Source of the DNA: Austropuccinia psidii
Lineage: Eukaryota; Basidiomycota; Pucciniomycetes; Pucciniales; Sphaerophragmiaceae
NCBI GenBank assembly: GCA_023105745.1
Contig: JALGQZ010000015.1
Location: 18,018,499 to 18,082,498 of the forward strand
Length of the DNA stretch: 64,000 nt
Direction: 5' to 3'
The position numbers and the translations under genes are program-made. This document shows, piece by piece, positions 59,153 to 64,000 of the stretch. The notes beneath the pieces are model-generated. The model saw only the letters and a program-made list of their open reading frames with translations. It was not told where the DNA came from and did no database searches. Numbering within the stretch: position 1 is the stretch's first letter; every line of letters starts with the position of its first letter.

Positions 59153-60531
59153 TTAAACTCTTGAGGTATTTGGACCAGGCTTGTATGGATACAATGAGTT
59201 AAAATCCTTGACAATGTCTGGTGAGCTGGTAAGGCTGGAAGCTGGTTCCCAAGTTGTTCTTTCTGGGTCTTCACTGAATCCTTTCCACTCTACAAGATAC
59301 CATAATTTACCTCTTTTGAGTTTGGAGTCCAGAACCTGAGCCACTTCCCATTCTTCTTTCTCCTCCACTAGAACTGGTGGTGGTGGCAATTGATTACAAT
59401 TTGGGATGCTTGACTGCTCGACTGGTTCTAGTAATGACACATGGAATACAGGGTGAACTGAATGCTACTGTTTAGGCAACTTGAGGTGATATGCATGTCT
59501 TCCAATCTTCTTAAGAGCTTCAAAAGGCCCTATCTGAAAGTTTCTTGGTGGGTCTTGTAGTCTTGATGTTCTTGGAAGCTGGCCATACCTAATCCCCAGG
59601 TTGGAAATCAGGTGGAATTGACCTATTTCTATCTGAATACTTCTTGAATCTGCTTATTTCTGACTCTAATTCTTCATTGACTATATGCTGTACTGATTGG
59701 AGTTTCGTTGATAACTTTCCAGCAGGTGAGTCTTGAGAAATATGGATTGAGTCAAAACTGGGATTTCTTCCATAAATTGTGAAAAAGGTGATTGCTTTGT
59801 TGATGAATGTTCTGCATTATTGTAGGCCAATTCAGCCAGAGGGATTCAGGTGTGCCAGTCATCTTGATGGTAACTGAAATACATTCAGAGATACTGTTCT
59901 AGAATCTGATTTACCCTCTCTGTCTGTCCATCTGTTTCAGGATGAGAGGCAGTTGAAAGATCTCTCGATATCTTGAGCTGCTGCCATAAGTTGGTCCAGA
60001 ATGATGAAACAAATAAAGATCCTCTATCACTGACAATACTGACTGGAAGTCCATGTTTGGAAAAGACATGGCTGATGAATATTTGAGAAAATTCCAGGGA
60101 AGTGATTCTTCCATAAGCTGGAATGAAGATTTCCATTTTTGAGAATCTATCCACAACTACTGCAATTGAATCAAAGTTGTTGGACAGTGGCAATTGAGTG
60201 ATGAAGTCCATTGATAAAGAATTCCAAGGACCAGATGGAATTTGAGGAGGCTTGAGTAATCCAAACTTCTTATGGTGAGTGTTCTTGTTTCTTGAACATT
60301 TCTGACATGAGGACACATAGTCCTTAATAAATTGATTCATGCCAGCCCAATAAAAATCCCTCTTGGTGAGCTTGAGGGTCTTCTCCTGGCCAGGATGGCC
60401 AGCCAATTGTGAGTAATGACGCTTTTGAGGAATATTGATTTGGACTCCTTCATTGCTTGGGATGACCAATCTATTCTTGAATAATAATAATTTGGCTTGA
60501 GGTTCAAGAGAATAATTTGTAGCTGATTCAC
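59153..60531 (-). pseudogene. Integrase and chromodomain of element B
   Basis: From right to left: HYSQLAGHPGQEKT with CQKC (HHCC zinc region kept), MDFITQLPLSNNFDSIAVVV (first Asp), VSIVSDRGS (second Asp) and TERVNQILEQ (catalytic Glu) in the open piece 60469-59885; then broken frames; then the chromodomain piece 59440-59153 with EWEVAQVLDSKLKRGKLWYL, VEWKGF and TTWEP. The HHCC motif and the DDE triad are both intact here, unlike element A, but stops after LEQYL and in 59441-59884 break the chain. Confidence 0.85.
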
Positions 60532-60573
60532 CTCTTGGTAGTTGCTTGAGTATTTATTTCTAGTCTTTGTATT

Positions 60574-62185
60574 TTAATACTCCTTTTTGAATCTTGTCAA
60601 CAAAATCCAACAATATTTCCAATTTGATTGAGAAGAATCTTGACTTTTGAATTCCATCTTGCTTGATTGCTTGATGAAAATTCTGAGGATTCTTGCTGAT
60701 GAAGTCCAGCTGCTCTCTGGGTACACATCATCCCAACGTGACAAGGCATCTGGTAATGTGGCCAGCCTGCCTGGGAAGTAAGTGATAGTGAAATGAAACT
60801 CAGAAGGAAATTCAGCCCAATGGGCCTGATAACAAGTAAGAACTTTGGAAGACATGAAATACTTAAGAGAAGAGTGGTCTGTCAAGACCTCAAAACTATT
60901 GGAAAGAGAAAGAAGAAATGCTCTCCAGAACTTGAGAGCCCAAACTATGCCAAGGAGTTCCTTGTCATGAATTTCATAGTTTAGCTCAGCTGGGAGAAGC
61001 TTGCAACTCTCAAATGAAATGGGATGCTTTCCTGATTCATTCACCTGACTCAGTACAGTGCCCAAGGCATAATCAGAAGCATCAGTCTTTGCAATATTTG
61101 GTAGAGAAGGATTGAAATGGGAAAGGATAGGGACAGTGGTGAATACTTCTTTGAGTATTTGAAACTGACTAAGAGCCTCCTCATTGAAGATAAAAGGAGA
61201 GTCTTTTTGAGGAGGGAAGTAAGAGCAGTGATTTTTTTGGAGTAATTTTTAATGAAACGACAATAGAAATTGGCAAAGACAAGGAAGGTTTGAAGAGCCT
61301 TTATGTTCTTGGGCTGAGGCCAATTGAGGATTTTCTGAACCTTTGAAGAATCCATCTTGAGGCCATCACTTGAAACAACATAGCCCAAGTATTCCACACT
61401 TGAGGAATGGAATAAACACTTGGAGGCTTTGGCAAGCAAATTATTGTCTCTCAGTATTTGGAAGACATAGGCCACATGTTTGACATGTTCCTCCTCAGAT
61501 CTGGAAAAGACCATAATATCATCTAAATAAACTACAACAAAGATATCCAAGAAATTTGCAAATATATCATTCAAAAGGTTCTGGAAAGATGTTGGAGCAT
61601 TGGTATGGCCAAATGGCATAACCAAATACTCATACCTACCATATTTGGCTCTGAAGGAATTCAAATTTTCATCCCCTCTTGAATTCTCAAGAGATTATAA
61701 GAATCATGCAAGTCTATCTTGGAGAAGATAGTGGAACCGTTGAATATGGTAAGAAGCTTGTTCATAGGAGGGACAGAATACCTGTTCTTCCTAGTGACAG
61801 CATTGAGTTTGTGGTAGTCAACACACAAACAAAGGCCTCCATCCTTTTTCTTGACAAAAAGGACAGGTGCTCCTGTTGAAGAGGAGCTTGGCCTTATTAA
61901 ATCTTTCTCTACATTCTCTGAAATTTAGGCACACAGTGTTTCTGACTCTTGATTTGATAATGAGTAGATAACACCAACTGGAGGTAGAAGACCCTCCAAT
62001 TCAATATGGTGATCACAGGCGCAGTGTGGAGGAAGTTTTGCTGCTTTCACCTTGGACAATACATCCAAATATTGGTGATAAGCAGGAGAGACTACCTTCA
62101 AGACAGTTTCAATTTCTTCTTGCTCTTCCTCCTCATCCCACTGCTCCTCCAGGGAGGCATGAAAATATAAGGGAGGAAGTTCCAT
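60574..62185 (-). pseudogene. Reverse transcriptase and RNase H of element B
   Basis: Order on the minus strand: LPPHCACDHHIELEGLLPPV (62185-61925 piece), [14 protein letters not shown], a [16 protein letters not shown] segment, [18 protein letters not shown], catalytic YLDD at 61518-61529, then RNase H (MGTVLSQVNESGKHPISF, YEIHDKELLGIVWALKFW, VLTDHSSLKYF, LPDALSRW). At least one stop (about 61927), a frameshift near 61666 and another near 61210 break it. RNase H is open over 61065-60574. It is better preserved than element A and keeps the 18-bp segment missing there. Confidence 0.85.
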
Positions 62186-62839
62186 ATCCCCTTGAAAAGA
62201 TGAAGTGAAGATATAGCAACATCTTCTCCAACATCTTTTATCTCTTTGAAAACCTCATCTCTTGATTTAAGTAATGACTGAGATGGCATGATAGAAGTGA
62301 TATGGACAGAAGAAGGAAGGGAAGGTGTCTTAAGTTCACCAACCAGAGCAACACTGTTGACAGCAGTGGCCAAGGCATTACTAGCAGAAGATTTAATACC
62401 ACTAGAATCCTTATGACTAGAATAATAGGTGATCAATCCATTTTTCCAATTAATAATGGGATTAGAATGGTAGAGGAAATCATAGCCCAATATTAGGTCT
62501 TCTCCCTTGGGTGAATCTATGATAAAAAAGTCCCATTCAAAGCTTGGGAAGGAAGGCAAGTCAACTACCCACTTGGCATAATGGGTGATGAACAAGGGGC
62601 AATTCATTTGAATCCAGAATGAAAAGAGGAATTTTTTCAGTGAGCTTTGACATAGTCAATGAGTACTTGAGAACAAAATTCTTTGCAATAAAGCAGGTTG
62701 TAGCACCAGAATCAATGAGAATACTAAAAAATATCAGAGACAGAAGAAAAAAATAAGAAACTTCAAAGATTTCTTGACACTAGTATTTAGAGTGCACAAT
62801 TGTGCTCTTGAAGGAAATAAGTGAGAAACATTGAGCACA
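62186..62839 (-). pseudogene. Protease region of element B pol
   Basis: ILIDSGATT on the minus strand gives the retropepsin site with the Asp codon at 62711-62713, followed by FILDSNELPL and an open piece (62607-62098) with SFEWDFFIIDSPKGEDLILG and a Ser-rich linker. A frameshift near 62180 breaks the link to RT. Confidence 0.8.
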
Positions 62840-63373
62840 TCATAATCCCCACTCAGGCTTTTCCCTGCTTGCTAGGGAAGCCTCTTGATGACCCAGGCTT
62901 GTTCTGAGGTCTCTTGAAGCATTTTCAATTGGGTGCTTTCCACCCAAATAAGTACACCACCCTTTTTTAATCCTCCTCTCCTTTTCAGAACAAATTAATT
63001 TATTGTCCTTATTTAGCAGAGAAGGATGGGGTTTGTCCCTTGAAACTTGAGATTGCTTCCCCTTCTTATTCTTCTTATGGTGAGGCCTTTTTGAAGATGA
63101 GTCTTGAGGAGGCCTTGAAGAATTGAAGCCAGTAACAGGAGGCTTCTTTTCTTGATGACTACCCTTCCCCTTCTGTCTCTCATGGTATCTGGTATCTAAT
63201 TCCAGGGTGATGTCCATGAGTTCCTGAAGAGTATCAAAGCTACCAGGGTAGGAAGCCAACTGGTCCAGAAGTCTTGATGCCAATCCTCTTCTATAAACAT
63301 GAATGTAAGCTCTTTCACCACAATCTCCAATTCTTGACATTAAACTTCTGAAATAAGAAATGTACAAGGATAC
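62840..63373 (-). pseudogene. gag C-terminal part of element B, truncated by an LTR insertion
   Basis: The open frame 63367-62840 begins inside the capsid region (YISYFRSLMSRIGD), continues with ELMDITLELDTRYHERQKGK, a basic Lys-rich stretch, and a ruined zinc knuckle (CTYLGGKHPIENA, about 62918-62956; the second Cys is Leu, and a one-base deletion changes the last). At 63373/63374 gag is cut after VSLY codons by the end of a family-C LTR; the rest should resume right of the window. Confidence 0.85.
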
Positions 63374-64000
63374 TGTGGGAACTCCTCTGCATGTGGGATA
63401 AAATGAGGCAGTACCTGGAAGGGGAAATTACAAGAAAACAGTTTTGAATTGCTTTTTGAGCCTTGTAGCCCTTGCTCTGCTTGTGTTCTAGAATAATCTA
63501 GAATTCCCTTCCTAATATGCTAAGTTATCTTTACTGAGCTTACCAAATCAATTTTTATTATTGATAGTGGCTTGATCAGAAAATATTGTACTCAAAAATC
63601 TCTAATCAGACTTTGCTCTACTCAAAACAATGGTTATTTAAAACCGCAACAAATAATTTTTTTTAAAACTTTCAGCAGGCTGAGTGGATTCCACGAGATG
63701 ATAGTACAGCAATATATAAAATAATATAATAACTAAAATATAACAGGAAACACTATCTTCTAATACAAAACCACAAAATATTCTTTTCTTGATAATTCTT
63801 GGATAAATTTGGAAACTAATAGCTAGGATAAAAGCAATATTCAATTCTCTGAAATAATAAGCTTGAAAAGGATAAAAATATATTTCAAGCCCTTTGTGAT
63901 GTGATGGATAGGCTACTAATCTAATAATTGTTAATAATTTAGTATAATATGGGTAGTTTAATGTTATGTTTGGTGTTGTGATGTAATAATATATTATATG
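63374..64000 (-). mobile_element. Family C LTR, partial at the right edge
   Basis: The plus strand begins TGTGGGAACTCCTCTGC, followed by TGTGGGATAAAATGAGGCAG and TACCTGGAAGGGGAAATTAC, matching the ends at 55196 and (reversed) 8945. It interrupts gag of element B directly after ATAC, which would be the target duplication. Whether it is a solo LTR or the end of a full element cannot be seen. Confidence 0.8.

Overview
This 64 kb window looks like the AT-rich, transposon-dominated genome of a rust fungus (Pucciniales, Basidiomycota). From memory, the retroelement proteins most resemble those of the myrtle rust Austropuccinia psidii; no database was searched. Only one convincing host gene is visible: a four-exon J-domain (DnaJ/Hsp40-type) co-chaperone gene at 14553-16445. 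It has short GT-AG introns, and one of them splits the HPD motif. Nearly everything else is mobile DNA in various states of decay, tandem-repeat arrays, or AT-rich sequence in which I see no gene.

Layout. 1-4759: 5' end of a minus-strand Ty3/Gypsy-like element (element D), with LTR, long gag, broken zinc knuckle and the start of protease, continuing off the left edge. 6635-8945: a solo LTR of a second family (family C) with a 4-bp target duplication and internal tandem repeats. 10334-14186: a complete but decayed PIF/Harbinger DNA transposon with TTA target duplications and terminal inverted repeats. It holds a Myb/SANT-like ORF, a small coiled-coil ORF and a convergent DDE transposase. 14553-16445: the J-protein gene. 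16.4-31.2 kb: mostly gene-free AT-rich DNA, with a diverged pair of ~0.9-kb direct repeats at 22.8 and 27.3 kb. 31.26-33.2 kb: three abutting satellite arrays with periods of about 66, 12 and 20 bp. 33.3-38.2 kb: decayed coding DNA of unknown origin plus more tandem arrays. 38.4-41.2 kb: two family-C LTRs in opposite orientation. 44.6-45.2 kb: minisatellites.

45.9-64.0 kb is a nested retrotransposon complex. Element A (plus strand: LTR, gag, protease, RT, RNase H, integrase, chromodomain) is cut at 53630 by element B, a second copy of the same chromovirus family on the minus strand. Element B's 3' LTR is at 53631-54424 with a clear polypurine tract beside it. Element B in turn carries a solo family-C LTR (55196-57175, 4-bp target duplication) and is cut in gag by another family-C LTR at 63374.

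The most interesting item is a spliced gene on the strand opposite to gag-pol in the 3' part of this chromovirus family. In element B (57259-58473) it is fully open after removal of one 51-bp intron and encodes 387 residues, while the neighbouring gag-pol is broken by stops and frameshifts. In element A the same gene survives as a 3' fragment (53211-53630, minus strand). An intron can persist through retrotransposition only if it is antisense to the genomic RNA, which fits this arrangement.
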